A program made the translations under genes and the position numbers. The notes beneath the pieces were generated by a model. That model saw only the letters and a list, made by a program, of their open reading frames with translations, did not search any database and was not told where the DNA came from. From Actinomycetales bacterium (GTDB lineage Bacteria > Actinomycetota > Actinomycetes > Actinomycetales > JAHECE01), in NCBI GenBank assembly GCA_024641895.1, contig JAHECE010000113.1, positions 1 through 8,348 on the forward strand: a stretch of DNA of 8,348 nucleotides, given 5' to 3'. Shown piece by piece: positions 1 to 6,510 of this stretch (its first letter is position 1; every line of letters begins with the position of its first letter).

Positions 1-695
1 TCGAAGTCGCCCGCGGGGCCGGTCGTGAACCGGGACCAGTGGAACACCGGCAGCGTCACCACGCCCTGCCCGGGCCCCCAGGCCCAGTCCGTGCTGGTGC
101 GCCGGTCGCCGGGGTCCTCGCCCAGGCCAGCGATCCGGGTGCTGGCCAGCGTGGGCAGGACGCACGCCAGGTAGCGCCGGCCGGCCCGCAGCCGGCGCGG
201 GCAGACCAGCCGTGCGAGCGACCGGGACGGGTCCCCGGGCACCGTGTCGGTGCCCAGGAACTGGCTGTGCGCCCAGAGCCAGGCCTCCGCCGGGTCGGGC
301 AGCTGGTCGACGTGGACGCTGATCTTGGTGCCCAAGGGCGACCCGGACAGCGGGTCCTCCTCCAGCTCGGTCTCGTCGACCACCGCGAGGCATACCCACG
401 GGTGCATCCGCTCGTCCGGCCCGCTCGGCCGCGAGAAGAGCCACGGCAGGTCCGGGGAGTCGAACTCGACGAGGGCGAGGTAGTTGGGCTCCACGTTCAC
501 TGCGCCGTCGCCCGGCCAGCTCCGGATCACCTGAGCGGCGGGTATGCCGGTGACGTCCCCGGCGGTGAGCATGTCGACGTCGCGGGTGTAGAGGTCCTGT
601 CCGCTGACCTGGACCGAGATCGAGGTCCGGGCGTCGGCCGACGGCTGGAACCCTCGTCGGACGAGGGACGCGAACGTGTACGTGGCCAGCGCCAT
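1..695 (-). CDS. N-terminal part of a conserved uncharacterised large protein, cut by the left edge
   Basis: This frame is not closed inside the window: 231 codons read without a stop from an ATG at 695 to base 1. The ATG overlaps the stop of the upstream DUF6603-type gene by one base (TGATG), and a GGGGG run sits about 8 bases before it, so translation is probably coupled. I recognise a conserved but, as far as I know, functionally unassigned family from its ordered motifs: LVEFDSPDLPWLFSRP (residues 75-90), MHPWVCLAVVDE (97-108), DPAEAWLWAHSQ (134-145), RLVCPRRLRAGRRYLACVLPT (about 162-182), AGLGEDPGD (189-197) and LPVFHWSRFTTGPAGDF (215-231). Members I recall are much longer, so most of the protein lies outside the window. 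No signal peptide or membrane segment is visible, so a cytoplasmic or assembly-associated protein is likeliest. The family match is from memory of motifs; function is unknown. Confidence 0.88.
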   Translation of the reverse strand, partial: MALATYTFASLVRRGFQPSADARTSISVQVSGQDLYTRDVDMLTAGDVTGIPAAQVIRSWPGDGAVNVEPNYLALVEFDSPDLPWLFSRPSGPDERMHPWVCLAVVDETELEEDPLSGSPLGTKISVHVDQLPDPAEAWLWAHSQFLGTDTVPGDPSRSLARLVCPRRLRAGRRYLACVLPTLASTRIAGLGEDPGDRRTSTDWAWGPGQGVVTLPVFHWSRFTTGPAGDF

Positions 696-3600
696 CAGTG
701 CGCCCCCAGCAGCTCGTACGAGGCCACCATGACGGTGTCCGCCGAGCGCGCCATGGACGCGGTGAGCGCCTCGTTCGAGCCGAAGGCGCTGAGCAGGGCC
801 CCGGTGGCCGCATCGGCCACGGCGTACCCGACGTCCTGCACCGTGAGCCCTCGCGCCGGCGCCGGGTCCACCCGGTCCGCGGCGTTGCGACCGGCCGCGC
901 CGGTCAGCGACCACGCCAGCATCCCGGCGTCGAGCGTCGCGTAGGTCCGGGATCCCACGGGGTCCCGCCCGTCGCCGGTCGCCTCCTCGTAGACGACGTC
1001 CACGGTGAGGGGGTCCTTGGGCTGCAGCCAGGTGTCACCGGCCACGGTGTACCCGGCGGCGAACGGGACGAAGGGCGGCTTGGCGAGCTTCTCGTCGTCG
1101 GTCATCGCGAAGAACTGGCTCGGCGCGAACAGCTCGGTCTGCGGGACGGGCGTGCCGGCGCCCGGGGACGTGACGCTCAGGGTCACCGGGTCCGGCGAGA
1201 GGACCGGGTTGGCGCCGTACCTCTGCAGCGCCACCCCGAGCGGTGCGACGGTCTGGGTCAGGCGCAGCGAGCCCAGCGGGTGCAGCCCCACGGCCCCGCT
1301 GCGGAGGTGGGCGAGCCCCGCGTCGGCCGCCGGGACGACGTGCGCCCACACGTGGTCCTCGGTGAGCGCGGCCCGCACGCGGACGCCGACGTCGACCGCC
1401 GGCCGCTCCTCGGCCGCCTCGTCGCCCCACGAGAGCTCGAGCGTGCCCGAGACGGTGAGGAACAGGATGTGGATCCGCGCGTGGGCGCGGGCGTGCCAGC
1501 GGCCCGGACCCTCGAGGAGGACGTCGAGGTCCATGCCGCAGATCTCCTCGCCGCCCACCGTGAGCGCGAAGCTGCCGGAGATCTCGGCGACGAAGTGGAA
1601 GTGCGGCTCGGTCTGGATCAGCACGTCCAGGCCCAGGTTGCCGCGCGCGCCGATGGGCCCGAGCTCGGCGACCATGAACAGTCGGGCGCCGAACTGCAGG
1701 GTGCTGGAGGTGACCGCGAAATAGGCCTCGGCGCGCGCGGAGAGGATCGGGCTGGGGCTGATCGAGATCGCCAGCCGACGCACCTGCGGGATCCCGGCCG
1801 GGGGATGGAACTTCGGGTGGAACCCGCCGGCGCTGAAGACGAACCCCTGGCTCCCGGCGCGCAGGCAGAGGTCCCCGGACACCTCGAACAGGCCGATCGT
1901 CGAGCGCTCGAGCGAGGCGTCGAACCACACGTCGCCGGTGCTGACGTTGATCCCGCCCGCGAAACCGCAGTTCAGGTTCACCAGAGGCAGGTCGTCGCTC
2001 GGCAGCGCGAGGTGGAGGTCGCCGATGATCACCACCATCACCGGGTCGGGGAAGGTGAACACGACCCCGACCGTGAGGGTGACGAACGAGACCGGTCGCC
2101 CCCAGCCGAGCTGCAGCATCGGGCCGACCACGAACTGGCCCTTGTGCGGGGGATACACCTTCTTGACCGAGGCGATGATCTCCAGCGCTCGTCCCGCGAG
2201 GTCGTCGGGGAACATCACGTCGTTGATCCGGCCGGAGCGGACGAGGTCGCCGAGCGCGTCAGGGTCGAGGCTCCGGTTCAGCCCGAACACCCCGCCGACG
2301 GCGTTGAGGGTCAGGCCGAGGAAGATCTCGATGGCGGGCGTGAACTCGATCCCGAGGATGACGAGGAACGACACCGCGCCGTCGACGCTGCCCAGCACCG
2401 CGACGGCGCGGATGCTCAACGACAGCGGACCCAGTGCCAGCGAGAGCTCGAGCGCCCCGGAGATCTCGTCGCCCTCGGCGCGCAGGAACCCGCCGCCCTT
2501 GAGGACCACGGCGTCGATGCTCACCCCGAAGCCCGTGGGCGCGCGCAGCTCGGGCAGTGGCAGGTCGACGACCCCGAGGTTGCCGGTCCCGTCGGCCGTC
2601 AGCCGCAGCGGCTGCGTCAGCCCGAGCCCCTCGATGGCCACGGTCACGGGGCCCAGGCTCACGACGACCGTGCCGTAGGCGCTCAGGCCGAACGTGCCGC
2701 CGATGCTCAGCTCGGTCTTGAGGTCCCGGACCACCAGGCCCGGCAGTCGCAGCGTGTCCGGCCAGGTGGCGACCAGGCCTACGCCGCCCTCGAGGTGGAT
2801 CCCGTCGCCGTCGACGGCGGCGACCAGCCGGCCCCGCAGGGTGATGCCGCCGGCGGGCAGCAGGATCGCCAGGATCGGCCCGGCGACGTCGGCCGGGATC
2901 ACCAGCTCGAACCTCTGGAACCCGAGGCGCGCGCCCCAGGAGCTCGCCCCCAGCGTCACGTCGACAACGGGTTCGGCCAAGGTCAGCCGCAGGCCGCGGG
3001 GGTTTCCGACGGTGAGGCCGCCCGCCGCGAACGACGAGGTCAGCGCGAGGGCGGGCGGCCCGTCGGCGATCGGCAGGAGGTCGCCGAAGCCGGTCAGCGC
3101 CACGTCCAGCGGCGCCTTCGGCCGCAGCGCCAGGGACAGGTGGTCCGACACCTGGATCGGGTCCACCGCGGGCATCCGGAGGACGGCGGCGACGAAGGCG
3201 GGCGGCTCGGCGGCGTCGCCGAGGATCTCCAGGGTGATCGGGACGGGATCGTCGAACGTGTCGGCGGCCAGCCGCAGGATGACGCGCCCGACGACGACGG
3301 CTGCGGCGGGCAGCTTCGCGGACACCTCGGGGGCGATGGCGTGGTCGTCATCGGCCGGCGTCATGAGGATCGAGGTGGTGCGCGGTCCGGTGAGCAGGCC
3401 GGCCAGGGTGATGTCGAGGTTGCGCCGCTGGGCCTTGAACCTCTCCCAGACGAAGGCGGTGGGCCCGCCCATGAGGTCCACGAACGCATCGATCACCGGC
3501 ACCTCGGGACCCACCAGGTGGATCGCCCGCGCCAAGGCCCAGCCGGGCGGGCTCAGCCTCTGCAGCGTGGTGTCGATCGCGCCGCCCAGCAGCAGGTCCA

Positions 3601-3943
3601 GGACCGTGCCCGACTCCGGAAGGTCCGGGAGCGCGACGGACGGCGCCCCGTCGGCCAGCCCGCTGACCACCTCCCACAGGTTCGAGACGGGCTCGATCAG
3701 GGCCGTCACGTCCGGGCTCGACGACTCGAGCTGCGCGACGAGCCCCGGCAGCGACGTCGTCAGCGTGGCGATCGACGGTCCGGCGGCGGCCACCGAGGCC
3801 CAGGCGGCATCGGCGGCGGCTCCCTCGATGCCCCACCCCCCGACCGCGCGGCGGAAGGCTTCCTCGGAGGCGAGGTCTGTCGCGAAGTCTTCGATGACCC
3901 TGGTCAGGAACGCGGCGATCGCGCCTTCGATCCGGTCAACCAC
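695..3943 (-). CDS. DUF6603-type large protein of unknown function
   Basis: A 1082-residue protein starting at GTG (3943); the Shine-Dalgarno is weak (GACGAG about 8-13 bases upstream). Residues 1-190 look mostly helical. Residues about 210-630 are a long run of alternating hydrophobic strands with glycine/proline turns, for example GPVTVAIEGLGLTQPLRL at 431-448. The DUF6603-like core is clearest at 650-845: GGFHPKFHPPAGIP (706-719), YFAVTSSTLQFGARL (741-755), PHFHFVAEISGSFALTVGG (780-798), LEGPGRWHARAHARI (810-824) and LSWGDE (837-842). A conserved C-terminal segment follows, with TELFAPSQFFAMTDDEKL (936-953). There is no signal peptide and no clear transmembrane helix; the hydrophobic stretches look like beta strands. 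The gene comes first in an apparent two-gene unit and overlaps the next start by one base. A large structural, binding or assembly protein is possible but unproven. Family assignment is confident; function is unknown. Confidence 0.93.
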   Translation of the reverse strand: MVDRIEGAIAAFLTRVIEDFATDLASEEAFRRAVGGWGIEGAAADAAWASVAAAGPSIATLTTSLPGLVAQLESSSPDVTALIEPVSNLWEVVSGLADGAPSVALPDLPESGTVLDLLLGGAIDTTLQRLSPPGWALARAIHLVGPEVPVIDAFVDLMGGPTAFVWERFKAQRRNLDITLAGLLTGPRTTSILMTPADDDHAIAPEVSAKLPAAAVVVGRVILRLAADTFDDPVPITLEILGDAAEPPAFVAAVLRMPAVDPIQVSDHLSLALRPKAPLDVALTGFGDLLPIADGPPALALTSSFAAGGLTVGNPRGLRLTLAEPVVDVTLGASSWGARLGFQRFELVIPADVAGPILAILLPAGGITLRGRLVAAVDGDGIHLEGGVGLVATWPDTLRLPGLVVRDLKTELSIGGTFGLSAYGTVVVSLGPVTVAIEGLGLTQPLRLTADGTGNLGVVDLPLPELRAPTGFGVSIDAVVLKGGGFLRAEGDEISGALELSLALGPLSLSIRAVAVLGSVDGAVSFLVILGIEFTPAIEIFLGLTLNAVGGVFGLNRSLDPDALGDLVRSGRINDVMFPDDLAGRALEIIASVKKVYPPHKGQFVVGPMLQLGWGRPVSFVTLTVGVVFTFPDPVMVVIIGDLHLALPSDDLPLVNLNCGFAGGINVSTGDVWFDASLERSTIGLFEVSGDLCLRAGSQGFVFSAGGFHPKFHPPAGIPQVRRLAISISPSPILSARAEAYFAVTSSTLQFGARLFMVAELGPIGARGNLGLDVLIQTEPHFHFVAEISGSFALTVGGEEICGMDLDVLLEGPGRWHARAHARIHILFLTVSGTLELSWGDEAAEERPAVDVGVRVRAALTEDHVWAHVVPAADAGLAHLRSGAVGLHPLGSLRLTQTVAPLGVALQRYGANPVLSPDPVTLSVTSPGAGTPVPQTELFAPSQFFAMTDDEKLAKPPFVPFAAGYTVAGDTWLQPKDPLTVDVVYEEATGDGRDPVGSRTYATLDAGMLAWSLTGAAGRNAADRVDPAPARGLTVQDVGYAVADAATGALLSAFGSNEALTASMARSADTVMVASYELLGAH

Positions 3944-4278
3944 GGTGGAGCTCGTCAGGGAACATCCGACCGCCTTCGAGGGGGTCTATCGAATCCTGGG
4001 ATCTTAGTCCTAGGGTTCCGGCGGCTGACAAGGCCTTGCGCTCGACGATCCGGGGAGTCCGCAGGGTCACCGACCGCCGGACCGGGTCGTGCTCGACCAC
4101 CTCGCGCCGTTCCTGCTCACGCACCCGCTGCTCGAACGCCTGAGCAAGGGCGGCGTAACGCCCGAACGTCGTGCACCCCGGGCGCGACCTCCAACGGGTA
4201 GCCTCCACGCAGCAGCAAGGGGGGAAGGTGCGGCCCGGACCCGGGTCCGTGCTCGACTCTGAGTGCTCAGGGGGAAGG
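3944..4278. other. 335-base divergent intergenic region with a coding-like minus-strand remnant
   Basis: This spacer separates the minus-strand DUF6603-type gene from the plus-strand six-cysteine protein. It holds the candidate minus promoter at 4001-4031. Between about 4185 and 4030 the minus strand, in the frame ending at the TGA at 3936, reads like real protein: FGRYAALAQAF, then REQERREVVEHDPVRRSV and TLRTPRIVERKAL, with strongly G/C third positions. Nearer the stop the frame meets codons that are rare here (CTA, CTA, AGA, ATA), so coding character ends abruptly. A short gene could begin at GTG 4124 (62 residues), but no convincing ribosome site precedes it. A decayed gene fragment is the likelier reading. 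For the plus-strand gene only a weak -10-like TAGCCT (4199-4204) is visible. Confidence 0.35.
4001..4031 (-). promoter_or_regulatory. candidate promoter for the DUF6603-type gene unit
   Basis: On the minus strand TTGTCA (4031-4026, one mismatch from TTGACA) is followed after 19 bases by TAAGAT (4006-4001), a good match to the TANNNT form of actinobacterial -10 boxes. Initiation would fall near 3994, giving a leader of about 50 bases before the GTG at 3943. The local drop in GC content around the -10 supports it; the 19-base spacer is longer than ideal. Confidence 0.4.
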
Positions 4279-4773
4279 ATGGCCCTGTCTCGACGCCGCC
4301 TCGGACCGGCCGTCGTCACGCTGATCGTGATCGACGCGGTACTCGTCCTCATCGTGGCGATCCTGCTCATGACGAGCGCAGCGCGAAGCGGCCAGGGCGG
4401 GAGCGGCGCCGATGCCCCGCTCGGCGAGGCGGCAGTCACCTTCGCGTCGCCGACCCGGAACATCACCTGCTCGATCTACGACGCCGCCGCGCGCTGCGAG
4501 ATCGCCGTGTTCCAGTACGACACCCCGACGCTCGACGGCTGCTCGGGCGACGTCGGGCACGAGATCGAGGTCACCGCTGACGGAGCGCACTGGATCTGCC
4601 GTACCGGCAGCGCGCCCCCGACCCCCGGTCCCGAGATCGCCGACCTCGCGTGGGGCGACAGCGCCCAGGCGAACGGGTTCACCTGCACGAGCACCGGGAA
4701 CGGGGTGACCTGCACTCATGACGCGTCCAGCCATTCCTTCCACCTCGAGCGGCACGCGGTCACCCTCGGCTGA
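4279..4773 (+). CDS. membrane-anchored extracytoplasmic six-cysteine protein, DUF6636-like
   Basis: A 164-residue protein. Residues 1-8 are basic (MALSRRRL), followed by one hydrophobic helix at about 10-32, a short Gly/Ser/Ala linker, and an outside domain from about 50 to 164. The domain has six cysteines (64, 73, 88, 107, 136, 145), probably three disulfides. The order SPTRNITC, RCEI, GC, WIC, GFTC, GVTC and a closing SFHLERHA matches the pattern of small actinobacterial exported proteins I associate with DUF6636 (typically SPSGNI-C ... RCDI ... GVTC ... GHGF-LSR). The helix could be an uncleaved anchor or a signal peptide; no lipobox is seen. I chose ATG 4279 because AGGGGGAAGG directly precedes it and the basic-hydrophobic N-terminus follows. 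In-frame GTG 4228 has a nearly identical purine run before it and would add 17 residues. Function is unknown. It stands alone, convergent with the permease gene. Confidence 0.82.
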   Translation: MALSRRRLGPAVVTLIVIDAVLVLIVAILLMTSAARSGQGGSGADAPLGEAAVTFASPTRNITCSIYDAAARCEIAVFQYDTPTLDGCSGDVGHEIEVTADGAHWICRTGSAPPTPGPEIADLAWGDSAQANGFTCTSTGNGVTCTHDASSHSFHLERHAVTLG

Positions 4774-4866
4774 TGTCGCCCGGGAACGCCCCCGCCCGCT
4801 CGTCGCGCGCTCGCCCGCTTCGTGGCTCGACGCGGCGGGCGCCACCAACCTCATGAACCACAACAG

Positions 4867-6231
4867 CTAGAAGCCGAGGACGCCGAAGAACACGAGGCAG
4901 ATCACGCCGCCCACGAGGGCCATGGACAGACCCCATGCGAGCAGGGAACGGAAGAGGCGCGCGGTGTCCTCGCCCGTGGCCGCGCAGGCGATGCAGAGCG
5001 CCCCGAGGGTGGACAAGGGCGAGGCGTCGACCAGGTGTGACCCGACGTTCACCGAGGAGATCATGGCGACCGGGTCGGCCCCGGGGATGAGGTCGGTGAG
5101 TCCGGGCACGAGGGGGAGGAAGGCGGGCATGACGACGGCGGACGAGCTCGAGTAGGCCGAGATCACCCCCGTCACGAGGCCCAGCCATAAGTTGACGGTC
5201 ACCGGACCCGAGAAGGCTGCGATCGCCTGCGTCAACGCGTCGAGGCCGCCCGCGCGCGCCATGACGCCCATGAGGATGGTCACCCCGCTGATGATCATGA
5301 TGACGAACCAGGGCATCGCCGCCACGGCTCGGCGGCTGTCCGCCGCTCCGAGCAGCATGAGGACGGCGGCCAGCAGGAAGGCGACCGTTCCCACGTTCGC
5401 GACGATGTGGAGGAGCCACTCGGGAACCCCCGAACGCACGCCCGGAAGGGCCGGGACGACGACCAGCAGGATCAGCGCGACGATCGAGACGACCGTGGAC
5501 CACTGCTGCCGGGTGAACGGCTCCGGCGCAGGCGCTACCGTCCCGACGTCGATCGTCGTCCCTCGGTGGCGCCGCAGCCAGGCCAGCCCGCCGAAGATCA
5601 GGAAGCCGGGGATGACGACGATGCCCTGGGCCACGACCGAGTTGAGGTAGATCTTCCAGTCGATCTGCTGGATCGTCGAGGTCGCGAACAGGTCGGGGAT
5701 GGCCGTCTCCATCTCGGCGATCAAGCCGTGGGAGACGATCCCGGTGGGGGCGAACGGTGAGAAGGCCGCAGAGTTCGCGGCGCCGACGACGAGGATCGTC
5801 ATGGCGAAGGCCGGCATCCCTACCCGTCCGGCGATGGCCATGACGAAGGGCGCGAGCAGGGCGACGGCGGCGATGTTCCCGGGGCCGATCGTCGTCAGCG
5901 CGAGGGTGAGGGCGTAGATGAGGACGGGGAGCAGCAGCAGGTTCCCGCGGATGCTCCGGACGGCGTAGGCGGTGAGCTTCTCGAGGGTGCCGTTCACCTG
6001 AGCGATCGCGAAGAGGAACGTGACCCCCACCAGGATCATGAAGAGCCTGACCGGGAAGCCGGCGACGACCTCGTCGGCGGACAGATCGAGGAAGACTGCT
6101 CCGACGGCGATCGCCAGGGCGATGCTGAGGAAGCCGACGTGCAACCCGGGTCTGACGGCGCTCAGCGCGATGACGATCACCAACGCCAGGATCGACATCC
6201 ACGCTGCGAGCGAGACGCCAAGGATGTCCAT
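4867..6231 (-). CDS. MatC-like SLC13/DASS-type carboxylate permease
   Basis: A 454-residue integral membrane protein with roughly 11-12 hydrophobic segments. The N-terminal part resembles the MatC N-terminal domain of dicarboxylate carriers: HVGFLSIALAIAVGAVFLDLS (about 31-51), VVAGFPVRLFMILVGVTFLF (56-74) and AIAQVNGTLEKL (75-86). Two related regions carry likely substrate/ion-site hairpins: GPGNIAAVALLAPFVMAIA (117-135) with NSAAFSPFAPTGI (153-165), and YSSSSAVVMPAFLPLVPGL (360-378) with SHLVDASPLSTLGAL (398-412), as in the inverted-repeat DASS fold. The start is ATG 6231, where MDILG leads into the first helix and GAGGCGGG lies about 6-13 bases upstream; a longer frame to 6315 would add an Arg-rich tail unlike the family. 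It lies downstream of an amidohydrolase on the same strand after a 279-base gap. It probably imports that enzyme's substrate, a small organic anion; the substrate itself is inferred. Confidence 0.88.
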   Translation of the reverse strand: MDILGVSLAAWMSILALVIVIALSAVRPGLHVGFLSIALAIAVGAVFLDLSADEVVAGFPVRLFMILVGVTFLFAIAQVNGTLEKLTAYAVRSIRGNLLLLPVLIYALTLALTTIGPGNIAAVALLAPFVMAIAGRVGMPAFAMTILVVGAANSAAFSPFAPTGIVSHGLIAEMETAIPDLFATSTIQQIDWKIYLNSVVAQGIVVIPGFLIFGGLAWLRRHRGTTIDVGTVAPAPEPFTRQQWSTVVSIVALILLVVVPALPGVRSGVPEWLLHIVANVGTVAFLLAAVLMLLGAADSRRAVAAMPWFVIMIISGVTILMGVMARAGGLDALTQAIAAFSGPVTVNLWLGLVTGVISAYSSSSAVVMPAFLPLVPGLTDLIPGADPVAMISSVNVGSHLVDASPLSTLGALCIACAATGEDTARLFRSLLAWGLSMALVGGVICLVFFGVLGF

Positions 6232-6307
6232 CGTCGCCCGCCTCGCGCCCGTCCTCTCGGTACCTGACCGCGCCCGTGGTGGCCGGGGCCCCTCGGGCGA
6301 GGCTACG

Positions 6308-6333
6308 CGTCCCACGCGCGCCCGCGTGGGATG
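6308..6333. other. strong GC-rich hairpin between amidohydrolase and permease genes
   Basis: TCCCACGCG (6310-6318) and CGCGTGGGA (6323-6331) form a perfect 9-bp stem around a four-base loop. A G-T wobble and a C-G pair extend it to 6308/6333. It lies 77-102 bases upstream of the permease ATG. Neither strand has a T-run after it, so a classical intrinsic terminator is not supported. It could be an operator, an RNA processing or stability element, or a U-less terminator. Confidence 0.55.
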
Positions 6334-6454
6334 GCGCCGCGAGGGTCGACGCGGGGGCGACGTGATCCGATGCCGCGCCGACGGCGCGAGTGCCGGCGAC
6401 AGGGATGGCCTCAGCGCTGAGCGGCGGTCTTCAGCGGCTCTCGTGCTGCGCCGG

Positions 6455-6504
6455 CACGGTCGTTGCCGACGCGGACTCGACGGGCGACCGTGGCGAGCGG
6501 TCGC
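6455..6504 (-). other. mutually exclusive stems just downstream of the amidohydrolase stop
   Basis: In minus-strand RNA order three arms are seen: GCGACCG (6504-6498), CACGGTCGC (6492-6484) and CGACCGTG (6462-6455). The middle arm pairs with the first (7 bp, 7-base loop) or with the third (8 bp, 22-base loop), but not both. The first stem begins 7 bases after the TGA of the amidohydrolase, where a terminator would sit, but no U-tract follows. With the hairpin at 6308-6333 and a 6-bp stem at 6374-6388, the 279-base gap 6232-6510 is rich in structure and holds no convincing gene. Confidence 0.4.
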
Positions 6505-6510
6505 GGGAGG

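Noticed and set aside
698..4201. Very long open frame (1167 codons) on the plus strand opposite the DUF6603-type gene
   Set aside because: Its product is a low-complexity Arg/Gly/Gln/Asp/Pro string with no domain features. It is the antisense shadow expected opposite a high-GC gene, whereas the minus-strand frame has recognisable family motifs.
4774..4866. Bidirectional terminator between the convergent six-cysteine and permease genes
   Set aside because: Only weak competing stems are present (GCCCGC 4813-4818 with GCGGGC 4835-4840; GTGGC 4822-4826 with GCCAC 4841-4845), with long loops and no T-run, so I could not support a terminator.
6232..6315. Extended N-terminus for the permease from an ATG at 6315
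   Set aside because: The extra 28 residues are Arg/Pro/Gly-rich and unlike the MatC-type start. The hairpin at 6308-6333 would overlap the coding start, and ATG 6231 begins directly before the first membrane helix.
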